Notes under the pieces: generated by a model
Told to the model about the DNA's origin: nothing
What the model saw: only the letters and a program-made list of their open reading frames with translations
Database searches by the model: none
Translations under genes and position numbers: made by a program
From: Candidatus Neomicrothrix sp. UBA4742
GTDB lineage: Bacteria > Actinomycetota > Acidimicrobiia > Acidimicrobiales > Acidimicrobilacustridaceae
Direction of reading: 5' to 3'
Length of the DNA stretch: 12,226 bases
NCBI GenBank assembly: GCA_002403895.1
Contig: DHIQ01000086.1
Span: 1-12,226, forward strand
Shown here: positions 1 through 5,670 of the stretch, piece after piece
Position numbering within the stretch: position 1 is the first letter of the stretch
Layout of the letters: each line of letters starts with the position of its first letter

Positions 1-770
1 GGGGCCACCTCGACGACGACCAGACCCAGGTGCGTGGCGAGCCCCGCCGTGTCAAGGCCGGCGGCGGCACCGAAGCGGATCTCGTGGTGGTCGCCGTCGG
101 CCATGAGCTCGGCCGGCGACCCCACGGCCAGGACTCGGCCGTGGTCGATGATGGCCACCTGATCAGCGAGCCTCTCGGCCTCGTCGAGATCATGGGTGGT
201 GAGCAGGACGGTGACTCCCTGCTGACGCAGCTCGGCGATCACTCGACGGATGAGCTGGCGACCGCTCGGATCGATGCCGGCGGTGGGCTCGTCCAGGAAG
301 GCGACCTGGGGCCGCCCCACCAGCGCCAGCGCCAACGAGAGCCGCTGCTGCTCGCCGCCCGACAGCGTCTTCCACGGGGATTGCCGGTGATCGGTCAGCC
401 CGACCCGCTCGAGTAGTTCCTCGGGGTCGGCCGGGTCGTCGTAGTACGAAGCAAACAGGCGCAGCACCTCGTCGGGCCGTGCCCCGGTGTACACCCCGCC
501 CTGCTGGAGCATCACGCCAATCTTGGTGGTGAGCTCGCCATGATCGGCGATGGGATCGAGACCCAGCACCCGGACCTGACCGGCAGCAGGCCGGCGGTAG
601 CCCTCGAGGGTCTCGACGGTGGACGTCTTGCCGGCGCCGTTTGGCCCCAACAGGGCCAGCACCTGGCCGGGCTCCACCGTCAGGTTGATGCCGTCGACGG
701 CAACCTGGTCGCCGTAGCGGATGGTGAGCTCGCGGACCTCGATGGCGGGACCGGGGTCAGAGCGAGGCAC
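1..770 (-). CDS. ABC transporter ATP-binding protein, ABC-2/drug-export type (C-terminus cut by window edge)
   Basis: Cytoplasmic ATPase that would power a membrane permease, probably encoded just beyond the left edge. About 256 codons are visible. Walker A GPNGAGKTS lies at residues 42-50, a Q-loop Gln near 89-90, the signature LSGGEQQR at 136-143, Walker B VAFLDEP at 156-162 and the H-loop His at 193 (TTHDLDEAERL). The order and spacing are those of CcmA/DrrA-like exporters of the ABC-2 family. I chose GTG at 770-768 because a stop codon lies four codons upstream in frame and a -10-like TAGCGT ends 6 nt before it, which suggests a leaderless transcript. No Shine-Dalgarno is visible. It is divergent from serS. 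The substrate cannot be read from the ATPase alone. Confidence 0.93.
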   Translation of the reverse strand, partial: MPRSDPGPAIEVRELTIRYGDQVAVDGINLTVEPGQVLALLGPNGAGKTSTVETLEGYRRPAAGQVRVLGLDPIADHGELTTKIGVMLQQGGVYTGARPDEVLRLFASYYDDPADPEELLERVGLTDHRQSPWKTLSGGEQQRLSLALALVGRPQVAFLDEPTAGIDPSGRQLIRRVIAELRQQGVTVLLTTHDLDEAERLADQVAIIDHGRVLAVGSPAELMADGDHHEIRFGAAAGLDTAGLATHLGLVVVEVA

Positions 771-776
771 CAGCCG

Positions 777-782
777 ACGCTA
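777..782 (-). promoter_or_regulatory. -10 box TAGCGT for the ABC ATPase gene
   Basis: TAGCGT fits the actinobacterial TAnnnT -10 pattern and sits 6 nt before the GTG start, so transcription would begin at or next to the start codon. The same hexamer with the same 6-nt gap precedes the thioesterase GTG at 9940. No convincing -35 is visible. Confidence 0.5.
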
Positions 783-835
783 TCGCCGCGAGGGGTTCTC
801 GCCCCAACCCGGTCGGGCGCCGCGGAGGGGCTTGC

Positions 836-841
836 TACGTT
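836..841 (+). promoter_or_regulatory. -10 box TACGTT for serS
   Basis: TACGTT matches TAnnnT and ends 7 nt before the serS ATG at 849, consistent with leaderless initiation. The box overlaps an alternative TTG start at 840. A GGAGGGG stretch at 824-830 could serve that TTG as a ribosome binding site, so the two readings compete. Confidence 0.45.
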
Positions 842-848
842 GCTGGTC

Positions 849-2141
849 ATGCTCGATGTCCGCCGGATCCGTACCGACTACGACGCGGTGGCTGCTGCCC
901 TGGCCCGTCGGGGCGAGAACCTCGCCCCGCTCGAAGCGCTGCGAGCGCTCGACGAGCGCCAGCGGGAACTGGCGGCCGAGCGCGACGTCGTGCGCGGGCG
1001 GGTCAATCAGCTTTCCAAGGAGGTCGGCCTGCTGCGGCGCGACGGTCGGGCGGACGAGGCCGAGGCACTCCAGGTCGAGAGCCGCGAGCTCGGAGCCCGT
1101 GAGCAGGTCCTCGACGCGGACACGGCGGCCGTCGCCAGTGAGATCCGCCAGCTCCTGTTGCGCATCCCCAACACCCCGTCGCCTGATGCGCCTGATGGCG
1201 CGGGGGAGGACGACAACGTGGTGGTCACCGTCGAGGACTTCGACCCCGACGGCTACGGCGCCCACCAGCGGGTACCCCATTGGGACATCGGCTCCGAGCT
1301 GGGAATCCTGGATCTCGAGCGAGGGGCCAAGATCTCGGGTTCGATGTTCGTGCTGTTCCGCGGCATGGGGGCCACGCTGCAGCGGGCCCTGTGTCAGCTC
1401 GCCCTCGACCGCAACAGTGATTTGTTCGAGGAGATCCGACCCCCGAGTCTCGTGCTCAGCTCCACGTTGACCGCCACCGGCCAGCTCCCCAAGTTCGCTG
1501 ACGATGCCTATCACCTCGAACGGGACGACCTATGGGCCATCCCCACCGCCGAGGTGCCCCTGACGTCGGTGGCCATGGACGAGATCCTCGACGAAGACGA
1601 GCTGCCCCGGCGCCTCATGGCCTACTCGCCCTGCTTCCGGCGCGAGGCTGGCTCGGCCGGGCGCGATACCCGGGGGCTGCTGCGGGTGCACGAGTTCGAC
1701 AAGGTCGAGCTGCTGGCCTACGCCACCCCCGACCAGGCACCGGCCCTCCTCGAAGAAATCCTGGCAAGAGCGGTCGGTCTCGTCCGTGAGCTGGGGCTCC
1801 CGCACCGCATCCTCGACATCTGCACCGGCGACCTCAGCCAATCGCACTACCGGTCCTTCGACGTCGAGGTGTTCTCACCCGGGGTCGACCGGTGGCTCGA
1901 GGTCTCGTCGGTGTCGTGGTTCAGTGACTACCAGGCCCGGCGGGCCAACATCCGCTACCGACCCGCCGGGGCCAAACGAACCGAGATGGTGCACACCCTC
2001 AACGGCTCGGCCCTCGCCGTCCCCCGGATCTGGGCGGCGCTGGTCGAGACTCATCGCCAGCCCGACGGCTCGGTCCAGCTCCCCGAGGCGTTGTGGCCCT
2101 ACCTCCGGGGCGCCACCAGCATCGGTCCCGCCGACCGCTGA
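849..2141 (+). CDS. serS: Serine--tRNA ligase
   Basis: Charges tRNA-Ser with serine in the cytoplasm (class II synthetase). The product is 430 aa, normal for the family. Residues 1-105 form the tRNA-binding helical hairpin, rich in Glu, Arg and Leu. The class II core follows: HWDIGSELGILD at 144-155, the serine-binding TAE loop at 233-235, motif 2 FRREAGSAGRDTRG at 263-276, and motif 3 GSALAVPR ending at Arg393. The segment EVSSVSWFSDYQARR at 351-365 aligns with the usual EVSSCSN..DFQARR but has Val for Cys and Trp for Asn. ATG 849 gives the usual N-terminus (MLDVRRIR). TTG 840, with GGAGG 9-16 nt upstream, would add three residues. The frame is open far upstream, but that part is antisense to the ABC gene. 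The stop codon overlaps the next ATG (TGATG), so it probably heads a four-gene transcript. Confidence 0.97.
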   Translation: MLDVRRIRTDYDAVAAALARRGENLAPLEALRALDERQRELAAERDVVRGRVNQLSKEVGLLRRDGRADEAEALQVESRELGAREQVLDADTAAVASEIRQLLLRIPNTPSPDAPDGAGEDDNVVVTVEDFDPDGYGAHQRVPHWDIGSELGILDLERGAKISGSMFVLFRGMGATLQRALCQLALDRNSDLFEEIRPPSLVLSSTLTATGQLPKFADDAYHLERDDLWAIPTAEVPLTSVAMDEILDEDELPRRLMAYSPCFRREAGSAGRDTRGLLRVHEFDKVELLAYATPDQAPALLEEILARAVGLVRELGLPHRILDICTGDLSQSHYRSFDVEVFSPGVDRWLEVSSVSWFSDYQARRANIRYRPAGAKRTEMVHTLNGSALAVPRIWAALVETHRQPDGSVQLPEALWPYLRGATSIGPADR

Positions 2142-2485
2142 TGTCGGGCCGACGGGTGCGGTGGGGGGCAGTCGCCGGGTCAATCGTCTTGGTCTACGTC
2201 GTGGTCGAAGCGATAGCGCTGCTGTCCATCAACGACCGCAACCAGTTCAACCGATGGGGGGCGGGGATGGGCAGCATCGGCGCCCGGCTCGTGCTCTCTG
2301 CGGTGATCCTGGCCGCCGTCTTCCACACCCTGGACGGGCTCCGGCGCCTGGCGGTGGGCATGGCCGCCGTCGCAGGACGCCACGACGACCAGCTGCGGAT
2401 CGGCGTGGTGTTCCTCACCTGGGCGTTGGCCGTGCCCGCGGCCGCCGTCGTGATCTGGCCGTGGTGGAAGGCCACCTTCTCGTGA
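2141..2485 (+). CDS. sdhC: Succinate dehydrogenase cytochrome b-type membrane subunit (SdhC-like)
   Basis: Small hydrophobic protein of 114 aa with three predicted membrane helices, at about 9-29, 46-66 and 87-106. His62 in the motif FHTLDGLRRL, at the end of helix 2, matches the SdhC/cytochrome b pattern HxxxGxRHL, in which the His is an axial heme ligand. In the family this subunit anchors the SdhAB flavoprotein and iron-sulfur dimer and passes electrons to quinone. The ATG overlaps the serS stop by one base, so translation is likely coupled. It overlaps the following SdhD-like gene by 4 nt. The assignment rests on the motif, topology and the paired neighbour. Sequence similarity is short, and another b-type anchor such as a fumarate reductase subunit is possible. 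Confidence 0.72.
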   Translation: MSGRRVRWGAVAGSIVLVYVVVEAIALLSINDRNQFNRWGAGMGSIGARLVLSAVILAAVFHTLDGLRRLAVGMAAVAGRHDDQLRIGVVFLTWALAVPAAAVVIWPWWKATFS

Positions 2486-2859
2486 CGCCCACCGCTCCCG
2501 ACGCGGTCGATCCTGCGGAAGAGGTGCGCAGCTGGGGTTGGCACGTTCTTCAGATCAGCTCCTGGTTGCTGGTGATCCTGCTTCCCCTGCACCTGGCCTC
2601 CATCTGGCTGGCGCACGACGCGGCGCGGGTGGGGGTGGCGTTCTACGTCGAGCGCTGGCACTCCAGCACCTGGCGCATCGTCGACTGGTTGTTCTTCATG
2701 CTCGCTCTGGCCCACGGGGGCATCGGGCTCAGCGGCGTTCTCGGCTCGCTGACCGCCGACCGCCGGGTGCGCACCGCCATCGCCGTTGCTCTCGGAGTGA
2801 GCCTGGGGGGCCTGGCCCTCGCCCTGTCGGCCACGATCTTCTCCTTCGACGTGGTCTGA
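2482..2859 (+). CDS. sdhD: Succinate dehydrogenase hydrophobic anchor subunit (SdhD-like)
   Basis: A 125-aa protein with three predicted membrane helices, at about 25-45, 68-88 and 100-122. The pattern W59-H60...R65-I-V-D68-W69 followed by LAHGGIGL (His78, Gly79, Gly82) matches the SdhD arrangement of Arg-Asp and then HGxxGL, where the His binds heme b or lies at the quinone site. His37 and His45 flank helix 1. The start GTG at 2482 overlaps the SdhC stop (GTGA), typical of coupled subunits. The frame is open far upstream, but that part lies inside serS and is not coding. No SdhA or SdhB gene follows: the next gene is a methyltransferase 3 nt downstream. The catalytic subunits must be encoded elsewhere if this forms complex II. 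Confidence 0.72.
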   Translation: MTPTAPDAVDPAEEVRSWGWHVLQISSWLLVILLPLHLASIWLAHDAARVGVAFYVERWHSSTWRIVDWLFFMLALAHGGIGLSGVLGSLTADRRVRTAIAVALGVSLGGLALALSATIFSFDVV

Positions 2860-2862
2860 GCG

Positions 2863-3495
2863 GTGATCGTCGAGCTCCCGTCGGTGGTTCCGCCGCCCGG
2901 GCCGAACCCGGCGGGTCAGAACACCGATCATCCGATGCGGCGCCTGACCGAATCGGTGGCCGGGGACGAGACGTCGTGGACGGCGGCAACGGCCTCCGAT
3001 GTCGAGCGGTTCTTCGACGATCTCGCGCCCGGGTGGAACGATCGGGTCAGCGGCGATCCCCTCGACGCCATCGACGACGCGTTCGAACGCGGTGGGCCGC
3101 TCGGAGGTCGGTGCCTCGAGCTGGGCTCGGGCACCGGCGTCGCCACGCCTCGCCTCGTCGGCCGGGTCGCAGCTCTGGTGGCGTTGGACATCTCGGGGGC
3201 GATGCTCCGACTCGCGCCCCCCGGGGCCGCTCCGAGGGTCCAAGCCGATTCGGCCCACCTACCGGTGCGGGACGGGGCCGCCGACACCGTGGTGTTGGTC
3301 AACACCCTGCTGTTCGCCTCCGAGGTGGAGCGAGTGCTCGCCCCGGGCGGGGCCGTGGTGTGGGTCAACACGCTGGGCGATCACACACCGATCCACCTCT
3401 CGGCCGCGGCCGTCGAAGCCGCTCTGCCCGGCGCCTGGATGGGGGTCGCCTCCCTCGCCGCCTGGGGCAGCTGGTGCGTCCTGCGCCGAGCATGA
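2863..3495 (+). CDS. SAM-dependent methyltransferase, class I
   Basis: A 210-aa protein with a Rossmann methyltransferase fold. Motif I CLELGSGTG at 84-92 binds the SAM methionine part. The acidic end of strand 2 is ALDIS with Asp109 for the ribose. Motif III is ADSAHLPVRDGAAD at 128-141, and the post-motif ERVLAPGG follows. The segment FFDDLAPGWNDR at 50-61 resembles the entry helix of UbiE/Methyltransf_11 proteins. The substrate is unknown. Adjacency to quinone-reactive sdhCD could hint at quinone methylation, but that is guesswork. GTG 2863 begins 3 nt after the sdhD stop. The first 40 residues are Pro-rich and poorly conserved in character, so ATG 2935 is a possible alternative start. Confidence 0.88.
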   Translation: MIVELPSVVPPPGPNPAGQNTDHPMRRLTESVAGDETSWTAATASDVERFFDDLAPGWNDRVSGDPLDAIDDAFERGGPLGGRCLELGSGTGVATPRLVGRVAALVALDISGAMLRLAPPGAAPRVQADSAHLPVRDGAADTVVLVNTLLFASEVERVLAPGGAVVWVNTLGDHTPIHLSAAAVEAALPGAWMGVASLAAWGSWCVLRRA

Positions 3496-3509
3496 GCCGC
3501 TTCTCCTGC

Positions 3510-3532
3510 GTCTCAGTCGCCCGGGGTGAGAC
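3510..3532. terminator. Weak bidirectional hairpin between convergent genes
   Basis: GTCTCA at 3510-3515 and TGAGAC at 3527-3532 form a 6-bp stem with an 11-nt GC-rich loop in the 46-nt gap between the methyltransferase stop and the crcB stop. There is no T-tract. The position suits a shared terminator, but the stem is modest. Confidence 0.3.
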
Positions 3533-3541
3533 CGTCGGCGT

Positions 3542-3913
3542 TCACAGGCTGCTGAGGGCGAGCCCGGCGCCGGCTGCGCCGATACCGATCAGCAGGCTCA
3601 TGACGGCGTTGAGGCACGCCTCGCGTAGGGCGCCTTCTTCGAGTAGCCGGACCGTCTCGAACGTCCAGGTGCTGAAGGTGGTGTAGGCGCCACAGAACCC
3701 GGTGCCCAAGATGATCTTCGGCGTCGTGGGGAATGCGTGGTACAGCGCCGCCCCAGTGAGCAACCCGAGCGCGATCGAGCCCGTCATGTTGATCGCGAAC
3801 GTGCCCCACGGGAAGGCGCCGGACGTGTGGTCCTGCACGAACCCGTCGAGCAGGAACCTCGTCGGCGCCCCGATCGAGCCAGCCACCACCAGCCCGACCC
3901 ATACGACGGTCAT
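3542..3913 (-). CDS. crcB: Fluoride channel CrcB/Fluc, distal copy
   Basis: Inner-membrane fluoride exporter subunit of 123 aa with four predicted helices. Flucs act as antiparallel dimers that let fluoride out of the cytoplasm. Visible signatures are GSIGAPTRF at 12-20, FPWGTFAINMTGSIALG at 34-50 with the pore Asn42, and GFCGAYTTFSTW at 72-83. The Phe-box positions are Phe80 and Trp83, where most single Flucs have Phe at both. It is the last gene of the fluoride operon, and its ATG overlaps the DUF190 stop by 4 nt (ATGA). Together with the second, longer CrcB it may form a heterodimer. Confidence 0.95.
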   Translation of the reverse strand: MTVVWVGLVVAGSIGAPTRFLLDGFVQDHTSGAFPWGTFAINMTGSIALGLLTGAALYHAFPTTPKIILGTGFCGAYTTFSTWTFETVRLLEEGALREACLNAVMSLLIGIGAAGAGLALSSL

Positions 3914-4263
3914 GTTCCACCGCCGAGGTTGCGGCCGACGTGGCGGATGACCTGGACGTCATCGGCGATGATGAGGCCCTCGGTCACGAGCTCCTCGAGT
4001 TGCGGTACGAATGCGTCGATCCGCTCCGGCTCATCGACGATGATGACCACCATGGGCAGATCGGCCGACAACGACAGGATGCGCGTCGTGTGGATGTGGT
4101 TGGACGCCCCGTAGCCCTCGACGCCCCGCAGAACCGTCACTCCGGCCACACCGGCGGCGTGAGCGCGCTGCACGATCTCGGTGGCCAACGGGGTGTGGCC
4201 GTGGTGGTCGCTCTCGCCGATGAAGATGGTCAATCGACGTTGCGTTCCTTCAAGCTCGATCAT
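3910..4263 (-). CDS. DUF190 family protein of the fluoride operon
   Basis: A soluble 117-aa protein recognisable as DUF190 from RRLTIFIGESDHHGHTPL at 9-26, the GVAGVTVLRGVEGYG stretch, and LPMVVIIVDEPERID in the second half. The family has a small alpha/beta, PII-like ferredoxin fold and is frequently encoded beside crcB. Its biochemical role is not established, and a regulatory or ligand-sensing role is a common guess. It lies between two crcB genes: 11 nt after the upstream copy and overlapping the downstream copy by 4 nt. A clear ribosome binding site AAGGA lies 7 nt before ATG 4263, which decides the start. The longer open frame upstream is only read-through of the crcB region. Confidence 0.9.
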   Translation of the reverse strand: MIELEGTQRRLTIFIGESDHHGHTPLATEIVQRAHAAGVAGVTVLRGVEGYGASNHIHTTRILSLSADLPMVVIIVDEPERIDAFVPQLEELVTEGLIIADDVQVIRHVGRNLGGGT

Positions 4264-4274
4264 GGCTGGTCCTT

Positions 4275-4802
4275 TCAGGCAGGGTTCGTTCCACGTCTTC
4301 GGGGCGCAATGGGGATCAAACGTCCGCCCACGATTCCGACCCAGACCGCCGCGAAACCGGCCAGTGCGCTCACGATCAGATAGACGGCGGCTGTGGCCCC
4401 GTGGCCGTCCTTGACGAGCAGGTCGGCCTCGACCATGAAGGTGGAGTAGGTCGTGTAGGCACCGAGGAACCCGACCGCGAGGAACGGCCGCAGGAACCTC
4501 GACGGCGGGAGGCGCTCGATGATGAGCACGAGCAGGAACCCGAGCACGAGGCTGCCGGAGATGTTGACCCAGAACGTGCCCCACGGGAAGCCGCCCTCAG
4601 GTACGTGGATGAGGCGGGTCACCTCGTAGCGGGCGGGTGCCCCCAGCGCGCCGCCCGCCGCGATGGCGGCCAAGACATCGGGTCGAGCCCGCCGGCGTCG
4701 TTTGTGCGGCGGCCGATGGGTCGCGCAGGGTTCGACCGGATCGGACGGAGCGAGGTCCGATTCGATGGGGAGGATCGTGGGGTCAGGGTCGGCGTCGGTC
4801 AT
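4275..4802 (-). CDS. crcB: Fluoride channel CrcB/Fluc, proximal copy with basic N-terminal extension
   Basis: Fluoride channel subunit of 175 aa. The channel core starts near residue 43 and has GGALGAPARYE at 50-60, FPWGTFWVNISGSLVLG at 72-88 with the pore Asn80, and GFLGAYTTYSTF at 111-122. The Phe-box positions are Tyr119 and Phe122, complementary to Phe80/Trp83 in the other copy. The first 42 residues are an acidic stretch and then a basic one (HKRRRRARP), absent from minimal Flucs and presumably cytoplasmic. ATG 4802 has GGGGA about 5 nt upstream. ATG 4814, four codons earlier, is a weaker alternative. The frame stays open further upstream, but there it crosses the riboswitch and is not coding. 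The mRNA leader carries the fluoride riboswitch. Confidence 0.93.
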   Translation of the reverse strand: MTDADPDPTILPIESDLAPSDPVEPCATHRPPHKRRRRARPDVLAAIAAGGALGAPARYEVTRLIHVPEGGFPWGTFWVNISGSLVLGFLLVLIIERLPPSRFLRPFLAVGFLGAYTTYSTFMVEADLLVKDGHGATAAVYLIVSALAGFAAVWVGIVGGRLIPIAPRRRGTNPA

Positions 4803-4863
4803 GTCGTTCCCCATCTCGGTGGTCACGCCTGCGGTGAGGCGGGTCGCACCAGGAGACGACACA

Positions 4864-4894
4864 CCTACCAACGGCCGAATGCTCAGTTGGTAGG
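4864..4894 (-). terminator. Expression-platform hairpin of the fluoride riboswitch
   Basis: On the minus strand CCTACCAAC (4894-4886) and GTTGGTAGG (4872-4864) form a perfect 9-bp stem with a 13-nt loop. The 5' arm takes the conserved UACC end of the aptamer and two bases of its P1 helix, so this hairpin and the fluoride-bound aptamer should exclude one another. Only scattered T residues follow (TGTGTCGTCT), so it may be a weak intrinsic or Rho-aided terminator. It lies 61 nt before the crcB start. Confidence 0.7.
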
Positions 4895-4934
4895 AGCCAT
4901 CAGCCCGAGGGCGGTTTCGGCGAGCTCCATCGCC
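4889..4934 (-). promoter_or_regulatory. Fluoride riboswitch (crcB motif) aptamer
   Basis: Reading the minus strand from 4934, the sequence starts GGCGATGGAGCTCGCC, continues with the conserved GAAACC, then the small hairpin GCCC-TC-GGGC, then TGATGGCTCCTACC. This is the crcB motif: GGCG pairs with CGCC (pseudoknot), GGAGC with GCTCC (P1), and GCCC with GGGC, with the invariant GATG, AAAC and CTGATG segments in place. Fluoride binding stabilises the fold and turns on downstream export genes. The first gene downstream is crcB, which confirms the assignment independently. Confidence 0.96.
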
Positions 4935-4942
4935 GTCGGGAG

Positions 4943-4972
4943 AGGGTAGCGGCACGGGACCGGCCCCAGCAA
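4943..4972 (-). promoter_or_regulatory. Promoter of the fluoride operon
   Basis: A -35-like TTGCTG (4972-4967), an 18-nt spacer and a -10 TACCCT (4948-4943, TAnnnT). The predicted start of transcription falls just before the first base of the aptamer, as expected when the riboswitch is at the 5' end of the mRNA. Confidence 0.55.
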
Positions 4973-5012
4973 TGGTGTGGCGTCGATACAGCGGGGCGAG
5001 TTGACTCGGGGC

Positions 5013-5648
5013 ATGGACCTCGACACCTACCGGGCCGAACTGGAAGCAAGCGGGTTGAGCGAGTCCGACCTGGCCGACGACCCGATGGTTCAATTCGAGG
5101 CCTGGCTGGAAGAGGCGCGCCGGGTCGGAGTGCACGAGCCCGAGGCCATGATCATCTCGACCGTCGGGGCGGGCGCCGTGCCGTCGTCGCGACATGTACT
5201 GCTGCGAGACCTCAACGGTGGGTTCACGTTCTTCACCAACTACAACAGCCAGAAGGCGAAGGAGCTGGCCGAGCACCCCGACGCCGCCCTCTGCTTCCCC
5301 TGGAACATCCTGGCCCGCCAGGTTCGAGTGGTGGGTCGGGCCGAGCGGGCGTCGGCCGAGGTCTCGGATGCCTACTTCGCCACGCGCCCCCGCAACAGCC
5401 AGCTCGGGGGTTGGGCCTCGGCCCAGAGCGAGGTCTTGGCCAGCCGGGAGGAGTTGGAGGCCAGCCTCGCCGCCGCCGAGGAACGCTTCGCCGGTCGCGA
5501 GGTGCCGCGTCCTCCCAACTGGGGCGGCTTTCGCATCGTCCCCTACGAGTTCGAGTTCTGGCAGGCCCGACCGTTCCGACTCCACGACCGCTTCCGCTAC
5601 CGCCTCGACGACCGGGGCGACTGGGTCATCGAACGTCTCTGGCCGTAA
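5013..5648 (+). CDS. pdxH: Pyridoxamine 5'-phosphate oxidase
   Basis: FMN-dependent oxidase that makes pyridoxal 5'-phosphate from pyridoxine or pyridoxamine phosphate in vitamin B6 synthesis and salvage. The product is 211 aa, normal for PdxH. Family signatures are DPMVQFEAWLEEA near the N-terminus, VLLRDLNGGFTFFTNYNSQK (FMN phosphate-binding region), HPDAALCFPW, and the C-terminal dimer and substrate segment NWGGFRIVP...EFWQARPFRLHDR ending in RLWP. I chose ATG 5013 because it places the conserved region at the usual distance from the N-terminus. GTG 4977, in frame, would begin among the divergent promoter elements. It is divergent from the fluoride operon and convergent with the next gene, with a 22-nt gap. 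Confidence 0.96.
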   Translation: MDLDTYRAELEASGLSESDLADDPMVQFEAWLEEARRVGVHEPEAMIISTVGAGAVPSSRHVLLRDLNGGFTFFTNYNSQKAKELAEHPDAALCFPWNILARQVRVVGRAERASAEVSDAYFATRPRNSQLGGWASAQSEVLASREELEASLAAAEERFAGREVPRPPNWGGFRIVPYEFEFWQARPFRLHDRFRYRLDDRGDWVIERLWP

Positions 5649-5670
5649 GGCGGAGGGCGGGTTCGGGCGG

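Noticed and set aside
540..848. An N-terminal extension of SerRS by 103 residues
   Set aside because: Antisense to the ABC ATPase, and the family begins at the MLDVRRIR segment.
2194..3258. A minus-strand open frame of 354 codons
   Set aside because: Antisense to sdhC, sdhD and the methyltransferase. Arg/His/Pro-rich noise.
4977..5012. GTG 4977 as the pdxH start
   Set aside because: It lies next to the divergent fluoride-operon promoter and adds 12 residues without family support. ATG 5013 fits PdxH length.
4803..5585. A long N-terminal extension of the proximal CrcB frame
   Set aside because: The frame stays open through the riboswitch and antisense to pdxH, but those parts have a non-coding function already explained.
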